A DNA stretch of 49,599 nucleotides, taken from the NCBI GenBank assembly GCA_002104895.1, contig MCFG01000157.1, positions 92,501 to 142,099 on the forward strand. Direction: 5' to 3'. This DNA comes from Anaeromyces robustus (taxonomy: Eukaryota; Neocallimastigomycota; Neocallimastigomycetes; Neocallimastigales; Neocallimastigaceae). Shown here piece by piece: positions 1 to 12,372 of the stretch (position 1 is its first letter; each line of letters begins with the position of its first letter). Below the pieces are notes generated by a model, which saw only the letters and a program-made list of their open reading frames with translations, did not search any database and had not been told where the DNA came from. A program made the translations under genes and the position numbers.

Positions 1-3000
1 AATAATATAATTTAGAAAATTCATTTTATTTTCATTTTCCTTTTTTCACTTTTTAGTTTTATTTTATGTTATTTTATTTTATTTTTTGAAAAAAAAAAAA
101 AAAACTTATTCATAAAAATATTAATAGTTTATTCATTTATTATTATTAATAAATTCTGACATATTTATTAGTTTTATATTTATTCATTTATTTATTATAA
201 ATTTACTTATTTTATTTTAATTTGATATTCAAAAAATAAAGTTTTTAATTGCAAATAAAATTTTACTTCATCATTTAATATAATATATATGAATAATATA
301 TTAAAATATATACCCTTTATATATCCTTTATTTTTAATATATTAATATATTCTTATATACTAAATTAATATATTGTTATATATATTAATATATATAGGGT
401 TTTATAAAGATTTTAATTAAGGATATATATTAATTAAAATCTATATATATTAATATATATAACAATATATTAATTTAGTATATAAGAATATATTAATATA
501 TTAAAAATAAAGTTAAAATGAAATTAATTACTATAAAATATAAAATATCAATTTATTATAATAAAATTTTATTATAATAGAGATATTTATTAAATACAAT
601 AATACAATAATATACAATTATATAATATTATATATATTATTTATATTTATATATTTATTATAATGAATTTCATTTATTTTATTTTATATCTTATTTTTTT
701 TTTAAGTTTTAAAATTTATCCTTAAAAAAAAAAAGAAAAACAATTTTTCCTTTTTAAAATATTATTCAGATGAATAAAAATATCTATAGTAAATAAAATA
801 AAATGTTAAAATATTTAAATAATGAAATGATAAAAAAAATAATACACATTGTTATAAAATAAATGAAATAATAAAGTAATAAAAATAACTAAGAGAGAAG
901 AAAAAATAATTATTAATAAGTTGTAATAAGTAATTATTTTATATTTTATATTAATATTTTTTTATATCTTTAAACTTAACATTCTATTTCAATTTTCTTT
1001 TATATAGTTGTTTATTTTTTCTTTTTTTTTGATTTTACATCTGTATAAATAATATATATAATAATAATTAAATATATTAAATAAATATTTTAATATTTAA
1101 ATATATATTTAATATATAAATAATAGATAGATAATGCAGATAAATAAATAATTTAAAACAAAAAACTGTAACATAAATAATAATAGAATAAAATATTAAA
1201 TATTAAATAGCTTAAAGTAAATAATAGATTGATAATATTGATAATGAATTATTATGAATAATAAGAAAAAGTGTAATAGTAAATAAAGTAAAAAAAAAAA
1301 AAAAAAAAAAAGAAGTTTATTATGATATTGTCAGTAATAATGGAATATTCATTGGGTAATATTTTTTATATACAAATAATAATTAAAAAAAAAAAAAGAA
1401 AGAAATTACTTATATTTATGTTTTTATGTGATACAATATTAAATTATTGTATACATTAAATATTCAATTTTATATTTTATTGAGTATTTTTTGTATTTTT
1501 ATTATTGTATTCTAACTTTTCTTTGATAAATAATAAGTATTTTAATATTTTAAGTTACAGGAAAAAAAAACCTTATAAAGCAGAGTAAGTTGAAAATATT
1601 AATTATTAATAAATGAAGAATAGTATAGTAATATTATTATTTTATTTTATTTTATTTATTATAAATTTTTTTTATAATTAAAAAAAAAAATTTTTTTTTT
1701 GATGTTTTTCTTTTTTAATTATAAAAAATAATATTTCAAATAATTTCCCATTTATATTAAAAATATATTATAATATATGAAATAATATATGAAATAATAT
1801 ATTAAAATTGTAATATATATATAAATTGTATTATGGAATAATTATTATATAATACCATTTTAATATTTTAATATATTAATTAATATATTGTTAAATATAT
1901 TATTATTTATGTATTGTCAATTTGAAATGAAAAAAAAAAATTTTTTTTTATTATTTTAAGTAGACTATTGAATATAAGAAAAAAAAAAGACAAAAAATAT
2001 GGAATATTAAATAGATGAATATTAAATATTAATATTCAAATATTTCTATTAACATATAAATGAATAAATAATAAAAAATAAGTAAATAAATATATCAATA
2101 TGTAAATATTAATTATTATATTGAAAAAAGAAAAAAGAAACCTTGTTTTTCTTTATAGTTAACATAAGCACATTAAATTATTCTGATTATAATAATAAAT
2201 TAATATTTTTATTATTTATAATATTTAATCTAAAAAAAAAAAGCTTAACTTGATTCCTTTTTATATTATTTAAAAAAAAAAAAAAAAAAAACATAAAGAA
2301 AATTTAATCGTAAATATTTAATAATATATAATACAATATAATATACAATATAATAAAATGTAATATAATATAATATATAATTCAATAAGTAATATAAAAT
2401 GTAATATTAAGAATGATAACTAAAATATAATACAAAATAATAATAAATAATAATAAAAGTGAATATAAAAGTTTATATTTAAAATTTTTAAATTATTAAA
2501 ATCAGTGTTGAAATAAATATGATTATATAATATAATATAAAAATTTTACATTTATAAAAAAAGTATAAATAATCTTTTTATATATATATACAATAAAAAT
2601 ATCTCTTTTTATTCTTTTTTTTTTCTTTCTCTCTTTCTTTCTTTTCCTTTAATTAATATTTTTTTAATAATATTATATATAATATATTTTTATTTCTTTT
2701 ATTATTAATTATTTATATTAGAAAAATTCTATTTATCTTGCATTTATAAATTTATAATCAACTTTTTTATATTATAAAACAAACTTTTATAAAATATAAG
2801 CGTTTCTATTCATCAAATTTATCATTGTTATAATTATTATTAGACAATTCTATCAATCAAATTCTATTATTATTACTTTTTTTTAAGAAAGTTAAAAGGA
2901 AAAATAAATATAAAGTAAGTAAAAATATTTTAAATAATAATAAGGAAAAAAAGAAAAAAATGCATATTATATAAAGAAAACAATTAATGAAAAGGAATCA

Positions 3001-6000
3001 ATAATCTCATATGTTAAAAAAAACAGACAAACCAACAAAAAAAAAAAGATATAATAATTAATATGAAGATAATAAATAAAACTTAATAATCAAACAATAT
3101 AATGAATTATTATAAATTATCAAAATAATAATATGTTTGTTATAATACTATAATGATATTTTATATCATTTTATCTGAAAAAATAATTTTTTTTTAACTT
3201 AAACATAATTAGATAGTAAAATTATAATGAAATGAGTGTTTCTATCTATCAATCAATTTTTTTTTATATTTTCTATGAATTATAAAAGTTTAACAATAAA
3301 AAAAAAAATAAATTAAAAAAAAAATGAAAAAATGAAAATAAAAAAAAAAAAAACAATATTATTTCAATTAAATTTAAATTAAAATTTTTAAATTAAATAT
3401 TAAAAAATGAAAATATTAAAGTTTATTAAGTCATACATTAAAATATATTAAAAAAATTAAATATGAAATATGAATAATTGAAAAAAAAAAAAAAATATAA
3501 ATTATACAAGTAAAAAATGTTAAAATATATAAAGAATATATGAATATAAAAAATAGAATAAATGTATAAATATATCAAATAGAAATATATCAAAGATAAT
3601 ATATATAAAATGTTAGAATATATAATTATATAAATGTTAGTATTAAATATTTTATTTGAATAATATAAAAATCATACTAAATGAAAATTATCTTTTAAAG
3701 TAGTAAAATATCAAAAATATAATTATAAAAATATGAATAATGTATGTTATATGAATGAATATGAAAAATTCATTTTTATTTATTCCTTTATATATAAAGA
3801 GTTTTAAATGTAATATATTGTAATACATAATGTAATATACGTAATACAACAATTAATTAAATTGTAATATAATTGAATGATGCAAAATTTTAAAAATTTC
3901 AAATTTTCATGAATTTCAAAAAAAAAAAATAACAAATATATTTAACTCATTGAATACAAAATAAATTAATTTTATTACATAATCTTTATAATTATAATTA
4001 TTATTATTATAATTATTATAATTATTATTAAAGGATTTACATTATTTTTCTTTATATAAAATGTTTAAATAGATTTATATGTAAATAAATGTAAAAAAAA
4101 TATTTAATAATAATAGTTTTAAAAGAATAATTAAAAATGTTATACGCTAATAATATTTATTATATAGTATAGTTATAATATAATATATTATATTTTTTAT
4201 TTTTTTCAATATTCAATATTTCTATTCTTATATTTAATTTATTATTTATTTTTATTCAATAAAATAAAAAGTTTATTAATATATTTAAATACTAAATAAT
4301 AATGTTTACAAAAGTAAAAAAAAAAAAAAAAATTTTCCTTAGAATTTTAATTTTATAAATTAATAATTTAATTATAGTAAGATCTATGATTCGATGAATA
4401 ATTAACAAATAATCATTGATTTTTTTTTATTCCCTTAAAAAAAACTCTTTATATATAGTAAATTCCTTATAACATATTATTCGATACTTCTAAAACTAAT
4501 TTCATTAAAATTAAAACAAATAGATTATTCAATTAATTTAAACTCCATAAACCCATAAATTCCAAATATTTTAAAAAATCCTTTTATAATAAAATAAAAT
4601 AGTAAAGTAAAATTAATTAAAGGGTAAAACAAAACACAAATTGATAATTCAAATTTTTAAATAATATTAAAGAAAATTAAATAAGATATAATTTAATTTG
4701 AATACTATTAAATGGAATAAATGTTATTGTTAAATAATTAAATAATATTAAATGATAATATTTTACGAATTATGAAAAATTATTCTATTAATAACTTGTG
4801 TTTGAGGAAAAAAGATAAAAAAAAAAAAAAAAGAAATAAAAAATATAATGAATATTAAATCATTATATATTACTTAAGAACAAAAAATATTATATAACAA
4901 TTAATATATATTATATTCATTATAATATAATATATATATTAATTATAATTCAAATAGTTTTATCATAATTTAAAATAAATATTAAAATAAGTAAATATTA
5001 AAATAACGAACATCAACATCAATATACAAAAAATAATAATTAAAAAAAAATAATCAAAACATATAAAGAATAACAATTATAAAAAAAATAATAAAAAGTA
5101 CTTTCATATAATATGTGTTTATTCTCTTTAATTCTTTTTTAAATTTATATTAATTTATTTAATTTTAATTTATTTATTTATTTATTTTATCTAATTTTTT
5201 TTAATTATTTATTTAATTATTAATTAAATATTTATTTATATAAATGCATAATTTTATTTAAGCTTTTTTATTTTTCAAGGCTTAACGAACTTCTGATAAA
5301 GCTTAATTTATCAATAATAGTAAAATAAAGTTTTTATATTTTTAATATTTTATTATAATACATTATAATTATTTCTTTATACAAATTATTCTTTATATAT
5401 TTATAAATAATATTTTAAATATTTATTTATTTTATTATATATTTATTTATTCATTTATTTATTTTTAGTTATATTTAAAAATATTGGCATTTCAGTTTTT
5501 ATTATTTTAAATTATAATATATAAATTAATATATTCCTCATATATTGAAATAAAATTGATTTGGAGTGGATTAATTAAATTATTAAAATGTAAGTAAATT
5601 CTTTTAATTAATATTAATATATTATATATCATTTATATAATAAATTAAATGGATAATATAATAAATTAAATGGGTTAAGTTATTAAATTAAAATAAATCA
5701 ATAGGAAATATCTTAATTGGAAATATAAAAATTATTAAATTTTTGTGTAGATAAGATTGAATAAATTAATATATTGAAATTAAATATATTGGAATTAATA
5801 AAATATATATAACATAATTTAAATCAATATATATAAAGGATAACATATTTAAATAACTTTAATTAATAATAAATAATATATAATATAATAAATTAATAAG
5901 CAATTGAAAAAAAATAATAATAAACTAAAAATAATGTAAAATAATATAAAATATTAAAACGAAAAAAAAATATATTAAAATGAAAAAAACAGAATTAATT

Positions 6001-7297
6001 TAATATATTTAATATATGAAACAATATAAAGGAATAAATGAATCCAATATAATATTTTTGAATATATTAATTTCATATATTGAAAAAGAAGAAAAAAAAT
6101 AGACAAAATAAGAATATGAAAAAAATATCTTTATTTAGTTAAATAAATAAACAAATAAATAAATAATAATTAAATAATTACATAATTTATTATATTATTC
6201 TTAATAGATGTTTTTTTTTATTATTACAAATAATATTATTATGTACTATAATAATAAATAGTATAGAAAAAAAAAACGGCATGCCAATTTCTTTATAAAA
6301 GGATTTTTTTTTCCTTCAAAAAAAATTTTTTTTAAATAAATAAACAAAATAATAAAAATAAAAAATAAAAAATAAAAAAAAAAATAAGTTATAGTAATAA
6401 TAATATAATAATAATAGTAAATAATATGTTTTATTAATAATATTAAAAAAAAAAAAACAAATAAAAAACATATTAATAATAAAAATAAAAAATAAATAAA
6501 AAGAATTATAAAGTAAATAAAAAAAAAAAAAAACTTAAAAAAAAAATAAAATTAAAAAAAAGTAAAATAAAAACTAATAAAAGTAAAATAAATAAAAAAA
6601 GGAAAAATAAAAAAAAAACTGAATAATAATAGCAGTAATAAATAAAATTATATATGAAATAATATAATTATTGTAAAAATTATTGTAAAAATTAAAAAAA
6701 AAGAAAGCAATATAATTTTCAAAAAACTAGAAATAAAATTTATTCAAAATTAAAAAGTATAATAGTTAAAAAAAATAATCATAGAAAGAATGATAATATT
6801 TTTATAAAAAAAAAAAAAACAATAACAATAAAAATATTTATTCTATAAATTATTCGCATTTTAATATTTATTTTTAATATTGCTTATATATTAATATATT
6901 ATATATATACCTTTTGTAATTATAAACCTTTTTTAATATATATAATATCAATTTTATTTATTATTTCTAATTTAATTTAGAAAACTAAATTCTTTATTTA
7001 TAAAAAAAAAAACATATAGAAAATAATATATATTATATTCTTTTAAAAATAAATAGAGAAAAAAGAATATAAAAATTTTGGAAAAAAAAAAAACTAATTT
7101 TATAAAAAAATATTAAAAAAACTTATTATTTATCTTATTTCTAATATCTGAATTTTTTTTTTAAAAAAAAGAAAAAAGGTAACTATATATATTAATAATA
7201 AAATAATTTTATAGAAAATATAATTTTTTTTTTTTTGAAAATAGTAATATTTATATATTTATTTAAAAATTTTTTTAAAATATAATAGTAATCCAAA
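1..7297. other. AT-rich gene-free region
   Basis: About 7.3 kb with no open reading frame of useful length on either strand. It consists of A/T runs, TAAA/TTAT simple repeats and imperfect AT palindromes. The stretch from about 6340 to 6840, just upstream of the bestrophin-like gene, is strongly A-biased on the plus strand, with many A7-A14 runs. Such tracts often exclude nucleosomes at promoters, but that role is inference here. No tRNA-like box A/B pair was seen. The one clear structure is the inverted repeat at 326-512, listed separately. Confidence 0.6.
326..512. repeat. Perfect 72-bp inverted repeat with 43-bp spacer
   Basis: The arm at 326-397 is the exact reverse complement of 441-512; I checked it base by base in ten-base blocks. 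The 43-bp spacer at 398-440 contains a further pairing (gattttaattaa at 409-420 with ttaattaaaatc at 430-441), so the whole can fold into one long hairpin or cruciform. No coding potential and no clear target-site duplication were found. It could be a small foldback/MITE-like element or a recent inverted duplication. Perfect identity across 72 bp argues against chance even in AT-rich DNA. Confidence 0.85.
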
Positions 7298-8731
7298 ATG
7301 AAGATGAAGAAAGTTATTCACCTTAAAAAACTTAAGAAGAACAAGAAGACTGAGAATAAAATGTATATTCCACCTCAAACTGGTAATGTCAGTTGGCAAC
7401 ACATTATTATGCTGTCAAGTTCTGTAATTCCAAAAATTTATATACCAGTTCTTATATTTACTTTTTGGGCTTTGGCATTAAAGATCTTCTATAATTGTTT
7501 CAAAGAAAAGGAATTTATAAACCATATTTTCTTCCCATCTTCACTTTTAACTTATTTAGGTTTAGTACTTTCATTATTACTTGTTTTCCGTAATACTAGT
7601 GCTTATGACCGTTTCTGGGAAGGTAGAAAGGCTTGGGCTAATATTCTCAATCAATCTCGTAATCTTTCTCGTCATATTTGGATTAGTGTTGAAGTTAGTG
7701 AAGATGATAAACTTAAGGATGAAAAATTAAATTTAAAGAGGGGTGAAATGCGTTTAATTATTGCTCTTGTTATTTCTATTAGACATGCTTTAAGAGGTGA
7801 ATATGGTTGGGATTATGATGATTTAGCTGAATTAGTTCAACATGTTCCACGTTTCAATTCTTTAATTACTACTGCTCCAAAGAAACTTTTAAAAATTCTT
7901 CCATTAGAAATTGCTTATCATATTCAAGGTTATATCTATCAACAAAAACAATTACCACCAACAGTTATTACTCCAGTTTATAACAGTATTAGTTCTATTA
8001 TTGATAGTTTTACTACTTGTGAAAGAATTTTATACACTCCAATTCCTTTAATTTATGGTATTCATATTAAACATGCTTTAATTATTTATCTTTTAACTCT
8101 TCCATTACAAATTATTCCAACTTGTGGATGGGCTTCAGTTTTAATTTTATTATTAACTTCTTTCATTTTCTTTGGTATTGAAGCTATTAGTTCTGAAATT
8201 GAAAACCCATTCGGTAGTGATATGAATGATTTAAAGCTTGATGAATTCTGTCAACAAATTAATGATGAAATTTCTGGTATGATGAAATACTTCCCATCTT
8301 CTATTGGTTTCCTTGATTGGTTAGAATGTGAAGATATTGAAGAAACTGAAACTGATGTTGAAACTACTACTGCTACTAATGATAGTTCTACTTTTACTGT
8401 AAATATTAGTGAAAAGGAAGAAGGTGATATTCCATCTGTAAGAGTTGTTAATCCATTAGGTAGATTCGGTAGTTCTCATTCTTTAAGTCCTGAATTGAGA
8501 TATGGAAGTGCAACAACATTAACACCTTTAAGTCAAGATACTCGATATGGAAGTTCCTCTACTTTAAATACTACTGTTAATTACCCATTAAAGAATAAAC
8601 GTAATCGTACAAGCTTAAATAAAAACAATATGGGTTATCATGGTAGTAGTGGTATGGAAGGTGAAGATGATGGTGGTAATGGTGGACATGATGGAGGTTG
8701 TGATGGAGGTAATGATGGAGGTGATTGTTAG
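7298..8731 (+). CDS. Bestrophin-family (RFP-TM / UPF0187) chloride channel protein
   Basis: A 477-residue intronless membrane protein of the bestrophin-like family, predicted to conduct anions across a cell membrane. Family hallmarks are visible: a first membrane segment at about 45-68, a second at about 82-98 running straight into the family signature VFRNTSAYDRFWEGRKAW (96-113), the CERILYTPIPLIYGIHIKH block (241-259), membrane segments at about 260-275 and 278-296, and SSEIENPFGSDMNDL (298-312). The start is the first ATG of the frame, followed by a Lys-rich cytosolic N-terminus; the ATG at codon 3 is also possible. The C-terminal ~130 residues are family-atypical: an acidic/Thr-rich stretch, Ser-rich RYGS-containing repeats (about 388-425), and a terminal Gly/Asp-rich GGxDGG tail (459-477). 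Bestrophin tails are often regulatory, but that function is not shown here. No nearby gene suggests a partner. Confidence 0.85.
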   Translation: MKMKKVIHLKKLKKNKKTENKMYIPPQTGNVSWQHIIMLSSSVIPKIYIPVLIFTFWALALKIFYNCFKEKEFINHIFFPSSLLTYLGLVLSLLLVFRNTSAYDRFWEGRKAWANILNQSRNLSRHIWISVEVSEDDKLKDEKLNLKRGEMRLIIALVISIRHALRGEYGWDYDDLAELVQHVPRFNSLITTAPKKLLKILPLEIAYHIQGYIYQQKQLPPTVITPVYNSISSIIDSFTTCERILYTPIPLIYGIHIKHALIIYLLTLPLQIIPTCGWASVLILLLTSFIFFGIEAISSEIENPFGSDMNDLKLDEFCQQINDEISGMMKYFPSSIGFLDWLECEDIEETETDVETTTATNDSSTFTVNISEKEEGDIPSVRVVNPLGRFGSSHSLSPELRYGSATTLTPLSQDTRYGSSSTLNTTVNYPLKNKRNRTSLNKNNMGYHGSSGMEGEDDGGNGGHDGGCDGGNDGGDC

Positions 8732-11446
8732 AATTAAAATAAACCAACAAACAAACAAAAAAAAAAAAAAAGAAACAAAAGAAAATGAAAAACAAAATAT
8801 AACAAAAAAAAACAAAATAAAAAAAAAAAAAAAACAAGAAAATGAAAACAAACCAAAACAAAAAAAAAAATTAAAATCAATTGTAACAAAAAAAAAAAAG
8901 ATATAATTTTAAAAAAGAAATATATATTATTTGGATGATAATATTTTTTTTTTAAAAAAAATAATTATTTATTGTTTTATATATATATTTATATATATAT
9001 AATTCACCTTTAATCCCATTGTTCATATCATATATTTATAGAGATATTAATCTATAAATTAATTATATATTATTTTTTTTTTAATTTATAATTTAACCAC
9101 AAAAAAATTGTATTTAAACGCATATATTTTTTAAAAAAAAAAAAAATTTTTTAAAGATTGAAAAAAATATTAATTTATATATTAAGATATAATGAAAAAT
9201 AGTAAGTTTTAAAAAAAAAAAATTAAATAAAATAAAATAATAATAATAATAATAATAATTATAAATATTAGTATAAACTATTATAATATTTATAATACTT
9301 TTAATATTTATTATTTATAATTATATTATATATATTATATAAATGATATTTATAATATAAAATAAATAAATAAATAACATACAAATACAAATAAAGATAA
9401 AATGAAATATAAAATAAATATATTTTATAAATAGAATAGCTTATAATAAAATATACATATATAATAATATATATATAGTTTAAAATAGCTAATAAAATAT
9501 AAATTTTATACAGTAATCATTAATTCTTCCCTATCCTCATTTATTTATATATAGTTTGTTTTTTATTTATTTTTATTTTTATTATTATTATTTACCTTAT
9601 TTTTTTTTTTTTTTTTTTTTTTTAAATAATATTAATATTAATATTTTATATTTATAATAATTATATTTATAGTTATAGTTATAGTTTTAATTTTTTTTTT
9701 TTTTTTTTTTTTTTTATCTTTATAATATTTTTTTTTAAAAAAAAAAAATAATTCATTTGTATATTATCAAGCAATTATAAAAATATATATATATAGTATA
9801 GTACTTATATATAATATTCAACAACAAAAGAAAAGAAAGAAAAAAAGAAAAAAAAATTGTAAAAATATATATATATATATTGTAGAAAAAAAAAAAAAAA
9901 AAACTTTTTTTCTTTTTCTTTTTCTTTTCTTTACCTTTTTCATTTTATATATTTATTTTTAAAAATTTTAATTTAATATGATTTATACTATATATTATAT
10001 TTAAAAAAAAAAATGTAAAAAAAAAAAACAAAAAAAAAGTAAAATAAAAATAAAAAAAAAAAAAAAAAAAATTGAAATATTTTTTTATTAAATACCTTTA
10101 TATTATTTTTTATTTTGAAAAAAAAAGAGATAAATAACTATATATACATTTATTTATAAGTTTTTTTTAGATAGAAATTTTTTCTTTTATATTTTAATCC
10201 ATTTTATTTTATGTTACTAAATCTAAATTATATTAATAATTTTTTATATAATATAAATAAAAAGAATTTTTCTTTTTAATTTTTAAATAAATCTATATTT
10301 TATTTTATATACTAAATTTAAATGTATTAATAATTATTTGCAATAAATAAAAAATATGGAAGTGTATTCTCTTCCTTTAATCTAAAAAAAAAAAAAAAAT
10401 TACATATAATATTTTAATTCTTTAATTATTATTATTATTATTATTATTATTTTCCTTTTAAATTGAATTAATCTTGAGTATTTTAAGGGTAAAAAAATTT
10501 ATGTAAATATTCTCTATCTAATACTATATATAAAAAAATTATTATATAAATATATATATATAATATTTTTTTGTATTATATATAACTATTTATAATGATT
10601 AAATATGTCCAAAATAAATACGAATCCAATAATAGACCTTTGTTGATTAATTTTTAAATTCCTCTAGTTCTAACTATATATTAGAATCTAACAAAGGTAC
10701 AATATAATTAACTTTTATTGATAACCGAAAAAAAATTAAAAACAAAATATTTAAAATAATAATACGCTATATTATATAAAAGATGTATAGAACACAGAAT
10801 TATTTTTTATTTTAAAATTATATTATTTTTCTTATATATATTTTATATATTTTATTTATTTTATATATATTTTATTATATTTATTTATTTATTTTTTTAT
10901 AATTATTTTTATATATTACATTTATTGTAAAGTTTTAGTTTGGTTTAAAGTTTAACTTGGTCGAAATGCTCAATAATCTAATACGTAGGGTGTTCACTAA
11001 TATTAATTTTATTATAAGTTTTATTATAAATATAGTTTCTTTATTTAAATTTGTTTAATTATTTTATAATTATATTTTATTAGATTATTATTAGGTTAAT
11101 AATCTTACAAAGAATGTAAGAATACATATTTCATCAATCTTTTATACATTTCATTGAACAATACAATAATATAAGTAAATTAATATTTATATTAATTATA
11201 GTAATATATATTAAAATAATATAAGATAAGAATATAATTTGTTAATAAAATAAAAGTATAATTTATATTCAACTGTATTATTAATAAAATTAATAATAAT
11301 TAAATTGTATAAGGATTTGGGGCGCATAAACATGCTGAATAATAAATATTTAATAGATATAATGTGGCTTATATCTATAATCCATTCAAATCCTTAACAT
11401 TTATTTATAGATATAATTAACAAAAACTAATAGATTTTAATAGATT
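8732..11446. other. Intergenic AT-rich region
   Basis: Immediately after the bestrophin stop comes an A-rich 3' flank of about 170 bases that probably includes the 3' UTR. The rest is AT-rich DNA with poly(T) runs near 9600 and 9690 and poly(A) runs near 9887 and 10048. From about 10600 complexity rises. There is an imperfect hairpin with 9-bp arms acctttgtt (10636-10644) and aacaaaggt (10690-10698), then the nested hairpin at 11310-11396. No credible protein gene was seen. Confidence 0.5.
11310..11396. other. Nested stem-loop, candidate structured RNA
   Basis: A 10-bp closing stem (taaggatttg at 11310-11319 with caaatcctta at 11387-11396) encloses a second 10-bp stem (atagatataa at 11353-11362 with ttatatctat at 11369-11378) and a short GCAT..ATGC hairpin (about 11324-11335). 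This resembles a multi-branched RNA fold and includes GC-richer bases than its surroundings. It lies about 65 bp upstream of the SINE insertion. No Rfam family was recognised, and it carries neither a hammerhead core nor a B box. It may be an unrelated palindrome. Confidence 0.35.
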
Positions 11447-11459
11447 AATAAAACTTTAT

Positions 11460-11952
11460 GTCAAACCAGTTTTTATCCTGGTTGTTAAGGCGTTGTCTTA
11501 GCATACATAAGGTCTCTGGTTCGACCCCGCGGGTCTGATGTTTCCTCTATGTGGGTTTTTCATCAGGACTTGTTCGACCGCCAGGTTAAGTATTGTCCTT
11601 CCTTAATTATACCAAACTTCTTAATTTAATAATTTATTGTACTGCCTGACACTTATAGTCTTTAATATTGTTTCTTTGAGAAAATCCAACCTGTACCAAT
11701 CAATAACGTAGAATAACCAAGTGAATTAGAATCACGTGATCATTGGGCTTTTCATCAGCCTTGTTTGAGGTTTGTCGGGTATCGAGAATGTGTGGCTTGC
11801 GGATATAAATTCAGCAATTATTGTACATGATTGGGAAAGCCGAAGCTGACTTTCAGTATGGCAGTCCATGAGGGACACACTACCACCTAATTATTAGGGA
11901 GTGGGCTTACTGCTTCACATTAGGGAAGGTCAAAGAAGCATACCCCGGTCAT

Positions 11953-11995
<43 letters not shown>
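11460..11995 (+). mobile_element. tRNA-derived SINE-like retroelement with poly(A) tail and 13-bp TSDs
   Basis: A 536-bp insertion, much GC-richer than the surrounding DNA. It is flanked by the direct repeat aataaaactttat at 11447-11459 and 11996-12008. The 5' end is a degenerate tRNA (11461-11539) with an anticodon loop TTAGCAT and the pol III B box GGTTCGACC. A non-tRNA body of about 415 bp follows, and the element ends in a run of about 42 A (11956-11997). The body contains a second gttcgacc motif (about 11572) and an imperfect 22-bp internal direct repeat (11553-11574 and 11745-11766, core TTTTCATCAG). tRNA head, A tail and TSD together define a SINE moved by a LINE. The insertion point is 8 bp from the end of the Hsp20 duplication block. 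It has no protein-coding capacity. Confidence 0.8.
11461..11539 (+). pseudogene. tRNA-Ala(AGC)-like head of the SINE
   Basis: The acceptor strands TCAAACC (11461-11467) and GGTCTGA (11532-11538) pair with one A/C mismatch. The anticodon loop TTAGCAT at 11498-11504 carries AGC, the variable loop is AGGTC, and the T loop is TTCGACC. The anticodon stem (TTGTC/ACATA) pairs poorly, the T stem is weak and the D arm is about 6 nt too long, so this is not a working tRNA. The combination fits an alanine tRNA ancestor, but the isotype assignment rests mainly on the anticodon loop. Confidence 0.6.
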
Positions 11996-11999
<4 letters not shown>

Positions 12000-12015
12000 A
12001 AACTTTATATATATG

Positions 12016-12341
12016 ATTAATAATAATTAATTATAATATTGAGAAGATAGAATTTTTTAATATTTATGATAAAAGATTAATAATATAATGAAGGATTCTA
12101 TGGTATAATTATATTTCAATAAATATTAATTTTATTGAATTTGAATTGAACGATTTTGAAATTTAGGAGTTTCAATTTTATTAATAATAATTTCTAAAAC
12201 TCCATTTTCCATTTTAGCTTGAATACTATCAAGATTAGCATCTTCTGGTAAAGTAAAAGATCTTGAAAATTTACCATAGCCACATTCAATTATACTATAC
12301 TTTCTATTTTCATTATTATTTTCATTATTCTTCTTAATTTC

Positions 12342-12372
<31 letters not shown>

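Noticed and set aside
8577-8906. Frames overlapping the bestrophin 3' end on both strands
   Set aside because: Shadows of the Gly/Asp repeat and the A-rich 3' flank, with low-complexity composition only.
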